Assembly: GCF_023952475.1 (NCBI RefSeq)
Contig: NZ_JALHRX010000006.1
Location: 124,001-188,000, forward strand
Source: Cupriavidus sp. WGlv3
GTDB lineage: Bacteria; Pseudomonadota; Gammaproteobacteria; Burkholderiales; Burkholderiaceae
Reading direction: 5' to 3'
Length of the DNA: 64,000 nucleotides
Made by a program: the position numbers and the translations under genes. Positions 33,737 to 42,860 of the stretch are shown here, piece after piece. Positions within the stretch are counted from its first letter, which is position 1; every line of letters begins with the position of its first letter. Under the pieces are notes generated by a model. The model was not told the origin of the DNA, did not search any database, and saw only the letters and a program-made list of their open reading frames with translations.

Positions 33737-34819
33737 ATGAATACCTCCACCGAAGCCCTTCCGCGTCAGCCTAGCTATGCTACGCCCACGCCTCACCCCA
33801 GCCTGGGCGACGACGTCGTCCTGCAATTGCACCCGAAGGGCATCCCGATGTTCGTGATGCCCGCTTCGGAGCGCTTCAAGACCGATTTCCAGGCCTTCCG
33901 GCAGTGGTTCGTCGAACACGAGGACACGCTCGACGAACTGCTGCGGACCTATGGCGCACTGCGCTTCCGCGGCTTTCCCATCCGCGAGACCGAGCAGTTC
34001 GCTGCCATGACCGCGCACTACCCGCCGGCGCAAATGGGCTATACCGGCGGCGGCACGCCCCGTGCAGCAGTGGCGGGCAAGGTGTTCGAATCGACCCGCG
34101 TCGACGAGCGCTACTCGATCCGCCTGCACCAGGAAATGAGCTACCTGCCCCATTTCCCGTACAAGCTGGCCTTCTACAGCAAGGTGCCCGCCACCACCGG
34201 CGGCGCGACTTCGATCTGCGACATCCGCAAGGTCGAGGCGCTGGCGCCGCAAGCCTTGCTGGATGACGTCGAACGCAGAGGCGTGATGTACCGACGGAAC
34301 TTCCGTGACGGCAGCGCTTCGACCGAAGGCTGGCATCCGGTGCTCGTGGATGTGCATCGCTCGTGGCAAGACGCATTCGGCTCCGCCGACAAGGCCGAGG
34401 TGCAGTCACAGGTCGAGGCAATGGGGCTGCAAGGTGAATGGCTGCCGGACGGGAGCCTGCAGACCACCTACGTCAACACAGGCTTCGTCGTGCATCCGGT
34501 GACACGCGAGCGGCACTGGTTCAATCAGATCAATCAGTACATGCCGACCGACGCCGACGCGATCTGGCCGGCCCTTTGCCAGCAGTACGGCGACGGCAGT
34601 CCCAAGTACAGCGAGGTACGCTACGGTGATGGTGAGCCGATTCCGCTGGCCTTGCTGCACGAACTGCGCCGTGCAAACTTCCTGGTCACCGTCGACGAGC
34701 CCTGGCTCGAGAACGAAGTGATGATCCTCGACAACATCATTTGCTGCCACGGCCGCCAGCCCTACACCGGCAAGCGCGAAACCCTGGTGCAACTATTCGG
34801 GAGCGGAAGCCATGACTGA
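33737..34819 (+). CDS. Fe(II)/2-oxoglutarate-dependent oxygenase, TauD/TfdA family
   Basis: A 360-residue oxygenase of the TauD/TfdA superfamily. Iron ligands are read as His131 and Glu133 in RLHQEMSYLPHFP and His338 in NIICCHGRQPYTGKR; Arg347 should bind 2-oxoglutarate. The HxE form, not HxD, is seen in the clavaminate synthase-like branch. A P-rich strand YSKVPATTGGATSICDIRK follows the first ligands as expected. AAGGAGA precedes the ATG. The 3' end overlaps the HD-domain gene by 8 bases, so the two are likely translated together. The pairing of a 2-oxoglutarate hydroxylase with an HD diiron oxygenase is that of PhnY-PhnZ and TmpA-TmpB, which cleave organophosphonates. The actual substrate is unknown. 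Confidence 0.85.
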   Translation: MNTSTEALPRQPSYATPTPHPSLGDDVVLQLHPKGIPMFVMPASERFKTDFQAFRQWFVEHEDTLDELLRTYGALRFRGFPIRETEQFAAMTAHYPPAQMGYTGGGTPRAAVAGKVFESTRVDERYSIRLHQEMSYLPHFPYKLAFYSKVPATTGGATSICDIRKVEALAPQALLDDVERRGVMYRRNFRDGSASTEGWHPVLVDVHRSWQDAFGSADKAEVQSQVEAMGLQGEWLPDGSLQTTYVNTGFVVHPVTRERHWFNQINQYMPTDADAIWPALCQQYGDGSPKYSEVRYGDGEPIPLALLHELRRANFLVTVDEPWLENEVMILDNIICCHGRQPYTGKRETLVQLFGSGSHD

Positions 34820-35402
34820 GCACGCCACCTTTGCTCACATCGGCGAGAGCACGCGCGAGGACTGGGCCATCATCACGGGCGAGTTCCGCCCCTACGCCGC
34901 CAAGCTGGCCGAGCGGGTCATCGAACATCTCAAGGTGCTCGACGGCGATTGCGGCGGCTTCCCGGTCGACCGCCTGACCCACTGCCTGCAGACCGCCACG
35001 CTGGCGCACCGCGACGGCCGCGACGAGGAGTATGTGGTTTGCGCGCTGCTGCACGACATCGGCGACACGCTCGGCAGCTACAACCATCCCGACATCGCCG
35101 CCGCGATGCTCAAGCCCTTCGTCAGCCCCGAGAACCACTGGATGGTGCTGCACCACGGCATCTTCCAGGGCTACCACTTCTTCCACAACCTGGGGCTCGA
35201 CCCCAACCTGCGCGACCAGTACCGCGACCAGCCCGAGCTGTTCGAGCGTACCGCGGAGTTCTGCGCCAGATACGATGCGCCGGCCTTCCGCAAGGACTAC
35301 GACACCTTGCCGCTGTCGTTCTTCGAACCCATGCTGCGTCGCGTGTTCTCCCAGCCCCGCCATTCGATGTACGTGAAAAAGGATGCGCAGGCCACGGCAT
35401 GA
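34812..35402 (+). CDS. HD-domain mixed-valent diiron oxygenase-like protein (PhnZ/TmpB type)
   Basis: A 196-residue HD-domain protein. Metal-ligand pattern: His57 (THCLQTATLAHR), His81-Asp82 (ALLHDIGDT), His92 (SYNHPD), His109 to His115 (ENHWMVLHHGIF) and an Asp in RYDAPAFRKDYDTL. This order and the size fit PhnZ and TmpB, which use a mixed-valent diiron centre to oxidise an alpha-hydroxy phosphonate and split the C-P bond; MIOX is a relative. It lacks nucleotide phosphohydrolase features. It overlaps the oxygenase gene before it and the DUF2236 gene after it. The hydroxylated product of the upstream enzyme is the natural candidate substrate. Confidence 0.8.
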   Translation: MTEHATFAHIGESTREDWAIITGEFRPYAAKLAERVIEHLKVLDGDCGGFPVDRLTHCLQTATLAHRDGRDEEYVVCALLHDIGDTLGSYNHPDIAAAMLKPFVSPENHWMVLHHGIFQGYHFFHNLGLDPNLRDQYRDQPELFERTAEFCARYDAPAFRKDYDTLPLSFFEPMLRRVFSQPRHSMYVKKDAQATA

Positions 35403-36652
35403 CCGCCAGCGCGCGGCCGCTCCCGCGCCGCGCGCGTCAGCACCAGACAGATGCTATGACGACCAATAACTTCATCGACACAGAAGCCCTGAGCCGTTCC
35501 GTGCCCGACCCGGCACGCGTGGCCATGCTTACCGAAGCCGTCCGGCAAGGTGATCCGCTTGCCGAGGCCGTGATTGCCGAACTCGATGCGCTAGGCGCGG
35601 CCGCGCGCGACAAGCTGGCCCACGCCCTGCGCCATGGACTGGATGCGGTCGATGCGCCGCCACCAGCCATCGCGGCCTTCGTGCGCGCGCTGGAGCAGGT
35701 GCCGCCCGGTATCGACACCGCGCTGGTGGCAGCCGGCGACCGGGCTTCGATCTCGATTCCGCCGTTCTGGCACTCGATTGCGCTGGCGCTTGCCTCGCTG
35801 CTGCCGAACCACACCAACATCCGGGTGGCGAAGGTGCTGGCCAACACCGGCAACCTGGCCTATGCCGCCGGCCGTCGCCTGGCGGAAACCGCGACGTGGC
35901 GCATCCACGCAACCTCTCCCGGCGGGCTCGCGCGCGGCCAGGCGGGCTACATCGGCACCATACAGGTCCGCTTGCTGCATGCGCGCGTGCGTACCGCGTT
36001 GCTGCGCCGCGGCTGGGATGTGCGGGCCGACGGCGTGCCGATCAATCGCGCCGACACGCTCAATACCTGGCTCGACTTCACCGTGGTGCCCTTCAGCGCG
36101 CTGCAGCGCCTGGGCATAGACCTGAGCGCGGATGAGGAAGCCGCGCTGTACCGCTACTGGGGATACGTCGGTCACCTGCTAGGCATCGATCCGGACTGGT
36201 GCGCGCAGATCACCAGCCACAAGCAGGGCGCTGCCTGGCGCGAAGCCTCGCTGGCAACCCAGCAGATCGGCCTGGACGACAACGTTCGCGCGATCCAGGG
36301 CGCCCTGGTGGACACCGTCGCCGAACGGCTGGCCGCGCTGATGCCCAACGGCCCCGCTTCGGTCGCCCGCGAGCTGGTGTTTGCGCTGGCACGGCGAGTC
36401 CTTGGCGATGCTGCGTGCGATGCCATGGAATGCGAGCCCTCCACGCTTGGCGGCGTGGTCGACATGTTCGTTGCGCAGAACGCCGCGTCGCGGCGCGAGT
36501 ACCGCGAATCCCAGCAAACGTGGGGCCGCTATCTCGAGCGAAACAGCGAGCAGTATCTGCAGATGGCCGCGCACCTGCAGGGACCGACGACTTACCAGAA
36601 GTCGCTTGCCGATCCACCGGCAGCGGGTACGACGCCTGTCACGGCGGCCTAG
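35399..36652 (+). CDS. DUF2236 / MpaB-Lcp-type oxygenase-family protein
   Basis: A 417-residue protein of the DUF2236 family, which contains latex-clearing protein Lcp (a haem b oxygenase) and MpaB. The conserved block is GGLARGQAGYIGTIQVRLLHARVRTALLRRGWDV, with His194 in the position of the axial haem ligand, then ADTLNTWLDFTVVPFSALQRLG. The helical C-terminal domain has PNGPASVARELVFALARRVLG. The ATG at 35399 overlaps the HD gene stop (ATGA); an ATG at 35456 is another option. It would be the third unrelated oxygen-using enzyme of the operon. Confidence 0.78.
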   Translation: MTASARPLPRRARQHQTDAMTTNNFIDTEALSRSVPDPARVAMLTEAVRQGDPLAEAVIAELDALGAAARDKLAHALRHGLDAVDAPPPAIAAFVRALEQVPPGIDTALVAAGDRASISIPPFWHSIALALASLLPNHTNIRVAKVLANTGNLAYAAGRRLAETATWRIHATSPGGLARGQAGYIGTIQVRLLHARVRTALLRRGWDVRADGVPINRADTLNTWLDFTVVPFSALQRLGIDLSADEEAALYRYWGYVGHLLGIDPDWCAQITSHKQGAAWREASLATQQIGLDDNVRAIQGALVDTVAERLAALMPNGPASVARELVFALARRVLGDAACDAMECEPSTLGGVVDMFVAQNAASRREYRESQQTWGRYLERNSEQYLQMAAHLQGPTTYQKSLADPPAAGTTPVTAA

Positions 36653-36744
36653 GATGGCAGGGGGCCATCGGCCGGCACTGCAGTTCGAGCCGCCGTCGAT
36701 CTGGCATGCTTGACAGGGGTACAGGGCTGCTCCCGCAGCGGTCA

Positions 36745-37224
36745 CTAACGCTGACTTACCGTGACCGGCACGATCTTTTCCAGCCGGTCCAGCAATAGCT
36801 CCTTTTGCTGCTCGGGCAGTCTGACCAGGCTGGGATACATGTTGATCAATGCCATCCGTTGCGCGGGTGACCGGGTACGCAGCAGCATGAGCAAGCCTGC
36901 CTTCTCACGGTCCGACAGCGATGACAGGTGCGGTAGCGCGCCAAGTTGCGCAAGCTCTGGGGAGTCTGCAGCAGGCACGGCAGTTTCGTCAGGCACAGCC
37001 GAAGGTGCCGGGATTTCCCGCGCAGGCGGCGTGCCTTGCGCAGCGAACGGACTCTGTCCTGATGACGCTTGCTGCGGAGCGGTCATGGATACCGGAGCCG
37101 GATCTCCTCCTCCGCATCCGGCGAGCAGCAGGCTGAACCCCAGCATCCACGGGACCTGCCGGTAGTGGTGCGGCGCAGGTGAGACGGCCCGCACGCAGTC
37201 ATTGAGGTGAAGGTCTTGTCGCAT
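36745..37224 (-). CDS. putative lipoprotein
   Basis: A 159-residue protein with an N-terminal region ending VPWMLGFSLLLAGCGGG, a lipobox LAGC. A Pro/Ala/Ser-rich linker follows, then a helical C-terminal domain, SDREKAGLLMLLRTRSPAQR to EKIVPVTVSQR, whose DREKAG...QR pattern resembles small periplasmic DUF3106-like or Spy-like proteins with repeated helical hairpins. Start uncertain: an ATG at 37146 would leave a very short signal. Convergent with the oxygenase operon. Function unknown. Confidence 0.6.
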   Translation of the reverse strand: MRQDLHLNDCVRAVSPAPHHYRQVPWMLGFSLLLAGCGGGDPAPVSMTAPQQASSGQSPFAAQGTPPAREIPAPSAVPDETAVPAADSPELAQLGALPHLSSLSDREKAGLLMLLRTRSPAQRMALINMYPSLVRLPEQQKELLLDRLEKIVPVTVSQR

Positions 37225-37405
37225 GGCGAATCATCCAATGATTCAGGAAAAGGCAGGCGTGGTACCGCACGCAATGACGGTACCCGCCGTAGCCGATTGC
37301 CGCGTGCCCGCAGTGCTGGCACGCCTTCCCAATGGCTCAGGACGCTCTCGCCGGTGTCGGATGTTCCGGTATCAGTCGAATGTGCCGAAGCCTGTGCCAG
37401 GCCGA

Positions 37406-37912
37406 TCAGGGACCAACGATGCTGATATAAGGCTGGGTGAAGCCGGCGAAGGTGACCGTATATACGAAGCTCGTAAGGGTCGGGGTCCCCAGCAGCAGCT
37501 TGGTCCAGTTGCCGTTGGGGCAGACAGCCGCGTTCTGTAGTTCCGTGGCGGTCGGCGCCGACGTGCTGAGCGGCGGCACGACCAGTTGCCCGTTCCGGGA
37601 TGGCCGCAGGGTTCCCGAGGAAGTCGCCTCCGTGGTCTGGGTCTTCACCTCGACGATCTGGCCGCCACGGTTCTGGCACTGCACCGTGCCGGAGTAAGTC
37701 GCCGACAGAATCGCTGTCGCATTGGTATTGCCCACGCCTCCGATGGTGGTCCCGGTACAGCTCACATCGAGGGATGAATCCACCGCGCATACGGGCTCGG
37801 CAGAGCCGTTGGCATAGTGGGCCCCGTTTGGCCCATTGGCGGCGATGGTGTCGGCCCAGGCTGCGGGGGCGGCCAGCAACGCAGCCAATGAAACCAGGGC
37901 TAGATTCTTCAT
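37406..37912 (-). CDS. secreted hypothetical protein
   Basis: A 168-residue protein with a clear Sec signal peptide (MKNLALVSLAALLAAPAAWA, cleaved after residue 20). The mature part is Thr/Ser/Gly/Asn-rich and beta-prone and has four Cys (CAVDSSLDVSC, VQCQ, AAVCPNGNW), which probably form two disulfides. I do not recognise the family; a small extracellular or surface protein is likely. It lies upstream of, and in the same direction as, the lipoprotein gene at 36745. Confidence 0.6.
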   Translation of the reverse strand: MKNLALVSLAALLAAPAAWADTIAANGPNGAHYANGSAEPVCAVDSSLDVSCTGTTIGGVGNTNATAILSATYSGTVQCQNRGGQIVEVKTQTTEATSSGTLRPSRNGQLVVPPLSTSAPTATELQNAAVCPNGNWTKLLLGTPTLTSFVYTVTFAGFTQPYISIVGP

Positions 37913-38517
37913 GTTCGTCTCCAGAGAATCTATTGCCCCCGGATGAGAAATAACGGCTTGCTGTTTACGTTGTTGTTCTTTAATCGATCAAGTAGATGCA
38001 GGGTTTTCCGGTTCCGCTCCAGTTCTGTAATTGCGTACTACCAAATAAAGTGGCCAAAAATATTCGTGCGCCCGATAACGAGGGGGTTTCGTCCCTGGCG
38101 ACGTCGAAAATTATAGTTAAAGCGGGGCCTCGAACCGGGGATTTTTTCTTCTCGCTTTGTGTAATTTCGCACCCTATCCTTGCGGGCCGCGCTGCCCCAC
38201 CACCTATGCTTGATGTTTATGGCCGCGCTGGTCTCAAGCGCCGGCGAACCATTGCCCGGCGGGCCTGGAATCCACGGGGCAAGCGCAAGTCCGTGATCAC
38301 CGCGCGCCGCTCCTTGCGTGCCTGAGTTTGCGCAGCCTGGCTGCCGTACAGACCCAACTGCATCTTCCACCGACCTGGTCATCCATTGTGGTGGGCGAAC
38401 TCTTTCGCACCTCCAAAGGCAAAATGGCAAGACCCCGCCACACGCCATACCCAAAATGGATGATGGAACTTCGACGTTGCCAATCTAACCTTCCGGTGTA
38501 AATCGACGGAGGGAACA
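37913..38517. other. gene-free AT-richer region
   Basis: About 600 bases of lower-GC DNA. Frames here are short and antisense to one another with Arg-rich composition. A tRNA-T-arm-like word (GGTTCGAGGC on the minus strand around 38126-38142) has no matching tRNA body. It should hold the promoter of the secreted protein gene and that of the small lipoprotein at 38518. Confidence 0.4.
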
Positions 38518-38691
38518 ATGATTACTTTTGACCGCACCGAGAAGGGCATCCGAAGCTCTCGTCTGATGGCCATCGCCATGGTATTTGCGCTGGGCCTGAG
38601 CGGATGCGGTGGTTACGGTGATGCCAAACCGACTGCTGTTCCGGAGGATTCCATTAACTATTCATTTAATCAGAAAGGAGGTACTGGCTGA
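38518..38691 (+). CDS. small lipoprotein (57 residues)
   Basis: A short gene with a good ribosome site (GGAGGGA at 38507-38513). It encodes MITFDRTEKGIRSSRLMAIA, a hydrophobic stretch, then LSGCGG, a lipobox, and a 30-residue mature tail ending NQKGGTG. The signal, the lipobox and the site together argue that it is real. Function unknown; the tail is too small to be an enzyme. Confidence 0.6.
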   Translation: MITFDRTEKGIRSSRLMAIAMVFALGLSGCGGYGDAKPTAVPEDSINYSFNQKGGTG

Positions 38692-38896
38692 ATCGAAGGA
38701 GCCGCGCCCACGCGTGGCGTGGCGTAACCCGTAAGAGCCGCTGGTGGGTACGTCTCGCCCGAGACAGTGCTGAGCCTGCAGCGGCGCCAAGCGTGTTGTC
38801 GCATGACTCAGGCCGGGTACCGGCAACTGGCGGTATTCCGGCGTGGGTGTCGGTATGGAACCAGGGCGCCATCGACACGCTTGGACTTACCATTGA
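38692..38896. other. intergenic region before regulator debris
   Basis: No gene is supported. The sequence leads into the LuxR-type HTH remnant and may contain earlier degraded parts of it. Confidence 0.35.
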
Positions 38897-39010
38897 CGAC
38901 TGGATCCACAGGTAAGCATCGCGACGATCCGCACCCAGATCAAGTCGATCTACGCCAAGACCAATATGCAGCGGCACGGCGATCTCGTGCGGCTGGTCCT
39001 GTCACTTTGA
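38897..39010 (+). pseudogene. C-terminal LuxR-type HTH remnant
   Basis: After an in-frame TGA (38894-38896) the frame reads QVSIATIRTQIKSIYAKTNM and then RHGDLVRLVLSL to a TGA at 39008-39010. This is the recognition helix and last helix of a LuxR/FixJ-type DNA-binding domain (TVRTHLKxIFAKT...LVRLL). The sensory domain and the first HTH helix are missing, so this is debris of a lost regulator. Confidence 0.7.
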
Positions 39011-39161
39011 CGCCAGGCGCATGGGCACCGTTCTCTGTGCTCGCAGCCCGGAAAGCGCAGCGGCATGGCAACCCGCCCGCGGCTCGATGCTGCGCGGCGC
39101 GCCGTGCGTTGGGCACGGCGCGCCAGGTCTCGCGCGGGCTGCGTCCCCGGTCTGCATTCCC

Positions 39162-42100
39162 TCAGGCCGCATCCCGCCGCGCCGCCCCCCGATACTGCGC
39201 CAGCAGCGTCTCGCGCCGCACCGCCGCCGCGGCCATGCTGGCCTCCTTCACGTGACCGTAGCCACGGATATCGTCCGGCAGCGCGGCCAGGGCCAGCGCG
39301 GTGTCGAGGTTGTCCGCGCTCAGTGACCCCGCGAACTCTTCGACCATGGCCAGGTAGTCGCTGACCAGCGCACGCTCGGCGCGGCGCTCGGCGGTCTTGC
39401 CGAAAACATCCAGCGCAGTGCCGCGCAGACCCTTCAGGCGCGCCAGCAGGCGGAATGCCGTCATGGTGCGGGGACCGAAGCGACGCTTGAGCAGATGGCC
39501 CTTGGCGTCAGTCTTGGCCAGCAGCGGCGGTGCCAGCCAGAAATTGAGCTGGTAGTCGCGGCCGGGCTCGCCTTCGAACTGCGCGCGCAGCTTGTCGAGG
39601 AAGGCCGGGTCGGTGTAGAGGCGCGCCACCTCGTACTCGTCCTTGTACGCCATCAGCTTGGCCAGGTTGCGGGCCACGGCCTCGGTCAGCGGCAGTTTGC
39701 GGTCGATGCCGAGTTGCTGCTCCGCGGCGCGGATGCGGCCAACGGCGTCGCGATAGCGCGCGGCATAGGCGGCGTTCTGGTAATCGGTCAGCATCGCCTC
39801 GCGCTTGCGGATCAGCGCGTCGAGCGTCTGCGGCATCGCCATGACCTGCGCGCTGGCGGCGGCCGGCGCAGCCGGCAGCAGCGCCCTGACCGCGCCCTCG
39901 CCGTGGTGGGCGAGGTAACGGCCCCATTCGAAAGCGAGGCGGTTCTTGTCCACCGACACGCCATTGAGTTCGATCGCGCGCACCAGGCTGGCGTGCTGCA
40001 ACGGGATCCAGCCCTTCTGCCAGGCATAGCCCAGCAGCAGCGGGTTGGAATAGATGGCGTCGGCCAGCAGGGTCACCGCCCAGGCGCTGGCGTCGAAGAA
40101 GGCGCAAGCCTCGCCCACGCTGGCGCGCAGGTCCTGCTCGGCGCTGGCGCCGGGGAACTTCCACTTCGGGTTCTTGATGAACTCCGCGGTGGGGGTGTTG
40201 GCGCTGTTGACCACGGCGGCGGTCAGGCCGTGCCGGACCTTGGACAGCACTTCGGCCGAGGCCGAAACGATGGCGTCGCCGCCGATCACCAGGCGCGCCT
40301 CGCCGGTGGCGATGCGGGTCGCATGCAGGTGCTCCGGAGCGGATGCGATCTGCACGTGGCTGATCACCGCCCCGCCCTTCTGCGCCAGGCCGGCCATGTC
40401 GAGCACGGTCACGCCCTTGCGCTCCAGGTGCGACGCCATGCCCAGCAGCCCGCCGATGGTGACCACGCCCGTGCCGCCCACGCCGGTGACCAGCACGCCG
40501 TAAGGCCGCTCCAGGGCGGGCAGCCGCGGCTGCGGCAGCGCCGCGAAGTCGGCGCCGCTGCCCTTGCCGGCCGCCGCCGCGGGCTTGCGCACCTGCGCGC
40601 CCTCGGCCGTGACGAAACTCGGGCAGAAGCCGTTGACACAGGAGAAGTCCTTGTTGCACGACGACTGGTTGATCCTGCGCTTGGTGCCGAGCTCGGTCTC
40701 GAGCGGCTCCACCGACAGGCAGTTGGACTTGGCCGAGCAATCGCCGCAGCCTTCGCACACCGCGTCGTTGATAAAGGCGCGCTTGGCCGGATCCGGATAG
40801 GTGCCGCGCTTGCGGCGGCGGCGCTTCTCGGTGGCGCAGGTCTGGTCGTAGATCAGGATGGTGACGCCTTCGGTGTCGCGCAGCTCCAGCTGCACGGCAT
40901 CGAGCTGGTCGCGATGGAGCACCGCCACGCCGGACGGCAGCATCGCACCATCCCCGTACTTGGCGGGCTCGTCGGTGACCACCACCAGCTTCTTCGCACC
41001 CTCGGCCAAGACCTGGTGCGCGATCTGCGGCACCGTCAGCACGCCGTCGATGGGCTGACCGCCGGTCATCGCCACCGCGTCGTTGAACAGGATCTTGTAG
41101 GTGATGTTGGCCCGGGCCGCAATCGACGCGCGGATCGCCAGCAGCCCCGAATGGAAGTACGTGCCGTCGCCCAGGTTGGCGAACACGTGCTTGTCGTCGG
41201 TGAAGTGCATCTGCCCGGTCCACGCCACGCCCTCGCCCCCCATCTGGCTGAAGGTCTCGGTATTGCGGTCCATCCACAAGGTCATGTAGTGGCAGCCGAT
41301 GCCGGCCAGTGCGCGCGAGCCCTCCGGCACGCGCGTCGAGGTATTGTGCGGGCAGCCCGAGCAGAACCACGGCTTGCGCTCCACCGCGATGCGCGGCTGC
41401 GCCGCTTCGCGCTCCTTGGCCTCGATCAGCGCCACGCGCGCGGCGATGCGCGCGCGCACCTCGGCCGGCAGGTCGAAGCGTTCCAGCCGGCGCGCGATGG
41501 CCTTGGCGATCAGCGCCGGCGACAGCTCGTAGTGCGCCGGCAGCAGCCAGTCGCCGCGCGGCACCGACCACTCGCCGCCGTCGTTGCCGCGCTGGTCGAA
41601 CTTGCCGAAGACCTTGGGGCGCACATCCTCGCGCCAGTTGTACAGCTCTTCCTTCAGCGCGTATTCGAGGATCTGGCGCTTCTCTTCGACCACCAGGATC
41701 TCTTCCAGGCCGGTGGCGAATTCGCGCGCGCCGTGCGCCTCCAGCGGCCACACGCAGCCGACCTTGTAGACGCGGATGCCGATGCGGGCGCAGGTGTCGT
41801 CATCCAGGCCCAGGTCCACCAGCGCCTGGCGCACGTCCAGGTACGCCTTGCCGGCGGTCATGATGCCGAAGCGCGCGTTGGGCGAATCCAGCACCACGCG
41901 GTTCAGGCGGTTGGCGCGCACGTAGGCCAGCGCCGCATACCACTTGTGATCGAGCAGCCGCGCTTCCTGTTCCAGCGGGGAATCGGGCCAGCGGATATTG
42001 AGGCCGCCCGCCGGCATGGCAAAGTCCTGCGGCAGCGCGACCTGCACGCGGTTTGGGTCGATCTCGACCGAGGCGGTCGACTCGACCACGTCGGTGACGC

Positions 42101-42731
42101 ACTTCATCGCCACCCACAGCCCCGAATAGCGGCTCATGGCCCAGCCATGCAGGCCGTAGTCCAGGTATTCCTGCACGTTGGCGGGGTACAGCACCGGGAT
42201 GCCGGCCGCCTGCAGCACGTGCTCGGACTGGTGCGCCACGGTGGAGGACTTGGCGGCATGGTCGTCGCCGGCCAGCAGCAGCACGCCGCCATGGCGCGAC
42301 GAGCCGGCGGAGTTGGCGTGCTTGAGCACGTCGATGGAGCGGTCCACGCCCGGCCCCTTGCCATACCACATCGAGAACACCCCATCGCGCCTGGCGCCGG
42401 GGAACAGGTTGACCTGCTGGCTGCCCCATACCGCGGTGGCGGCCAGGTCTTCGTTGACGCCCGGCTGGAACACCACGTCGCTGGCCGCCAGATGCTGCTT
42501 GGCCTTCCACAGCGCCTGGTCGACGCCGCCCAGCGGCGAGCCGCGGTAGCCCGAGATAAAGCCGGCGGTATTGAGCCCGGCGGCGCGGTCGCGCGCTTTC
42601 TGCAGCATCGGCAGGCGCACCAGCGCCTGCACGCCGCTCAGGTAGACACGGCCCTGGTCCAGAGTGTACTTGTCGTCGAGGCTGGCGCTGGCCAGGGCTT
42701 CGAGCAAGGCGGGATTGAGCGGGGCATTCAC
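39162..42731 (-). CDS. indolepyruvate ferredoxin oxidoreductase, fused subunits
   Basis: A 1189-residue 2-oxoacid oxidoreductase that decarboxylates aryl pyruvates to aryl-acetyl-CoA, with TPP and FeS clusters. Order: an N-terminal pyrimidine-type domain (AGFISGYRGSPLGGVDQALW), a TPP-binding domain (GIGCHYMTLWMDRN, NLGDGTYFHSGLLAIR), a cysteine-rich FeS segment (VCEGCGDCSAKSNC, NKDFSCVNGFCPSF) and a C-terminal gamma-type domain (GVLVTGVGGTGVVTIGGLLG). The GTG at 42729-42731 is the start because GGAGA lies 8 bases upstream and it gives the family's N terminus MNAPLNP. Divergent from a LysR gene, its likely regulator. Probable role: aromatic amino acid catabolism. Confidence 0.92.
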   Translation of the reverse strand: MNAPLNPALLEALASASLDDKYTLDQGRVYLSGVQALVRLPMLQKARDRAAGLNTAGFISGYRGSPLGGVDQALWKAKQHLAASDVVFQPGVNEDLAATAVWGSQQVNLFPGARRDGVFSMWYGKGPGVDRSIDVLKHANSAGSSRHGGVLLLAGDDHAAKSSTVAHQSEHVLQAAGIPVLYPANVQEYLDYGLHGWAMSRYSGLWVAMKCVTDVVESTASVEIDPNRVQVALPQDFAMPAGGLNIRWPDSPLEQEARLLDHKWYAALAYVRANRLNRVVLDSPNARFGIMTAGKAYLDVRQALVDLGLDDDTCARIGIRVYKVGCVWPLEAHGAREFATGLEEILVVEEKRQILEYALKEELYNWREDVRPKVFGKFDQRGNDGGEWSVPRGDWLLPAHYELSPALIAKAIARRLERFDLPAEVRARIAARVALIEAKEREAAQPRIAVERKPWFCSGCPHNTSTRVPEGSRALAGIGCHYMTLWMDRNTETFSQMGGEGVAWTGQMHFTDDKHVFANLGDGTYFHSGLLAIRASIAARANITYKILFNDAVAMTGGQPIDGVLTVPQIAHQVLAEGAKKLVVVTDEPAKYGDGAMLPSGVAVLHRDQLDAVQLELRDTEGVTILIYDQTCATEKRRRRKRGTYPDPAKRAFINDAVCEGCGDCSAKSNCLSVEPLETELGTKRRINQSSCNKDFSCVNGFCPSFVTAEGAQVRKPAAAAGKGSGADFAALPQPRLPALERPYGVLVTGVGGTGVVTIGGLLGMASHLERKGVTVLDMAGLAQKGGAVISHVQIASAPEHLHATRIATGEARLVIGGDAIVSASAEVLSKVRHGLTAAVVNSANTPTAEFIKNPKWKFPGASAEQDLRASVGEACAFFDASAWAVTLLADAIYSNPLLLGYAWQKGWIPLQHASLVRAIELNGVSVDKNRLAFEWGRYLAHHGEGAVRALLPAAPAAASAQVMAMPQTLDALIRKREAMLTDYQNAAYAARYRDAVGRIRAAEQQLGIDRKLPLTEAVARNLAKLMAYKDEYEVARLYTDPAFLDKLRAQFEGEPGRDYQLNFWLAPPLLAKTDAKGHLLKRRFGPRTMTAFRLLARLKGLRGTALDVFGKTAERRAERALVSDYLAMVEEFAGSLSADNLDTALALAALPDDIRGYGHVKEASMAAAAVRRETLLAQYRGAARRDAA

Positions 42732-42860
42732 GATGTGGGTCTCCGGGCTTCGTTCTGGTTGCTTTATTGCTGTCCGAAGGAGTGTAGAAATCGGCGCGGT
42801 CATCGTAAAATCATGAATTCCAACACCTGATATCTGCAAAACGGATACCTCGGAGACATC

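Noticed and set aside
38126-38142. tRNA T-arm-like word
   Set aside because: GGTTCGAGGC is present on the minus strand but its stem does not pair, and no acceptor, D or anticodon arm can be found.
39495-42830. 1111-codon open frame antisense to the indolepyruvate oxidoreductase gene
   Set aside because: Same shadow effect; composition is Gly/His/Arg-rich and no domains are seen, while the sense gene carries all expected motifs.
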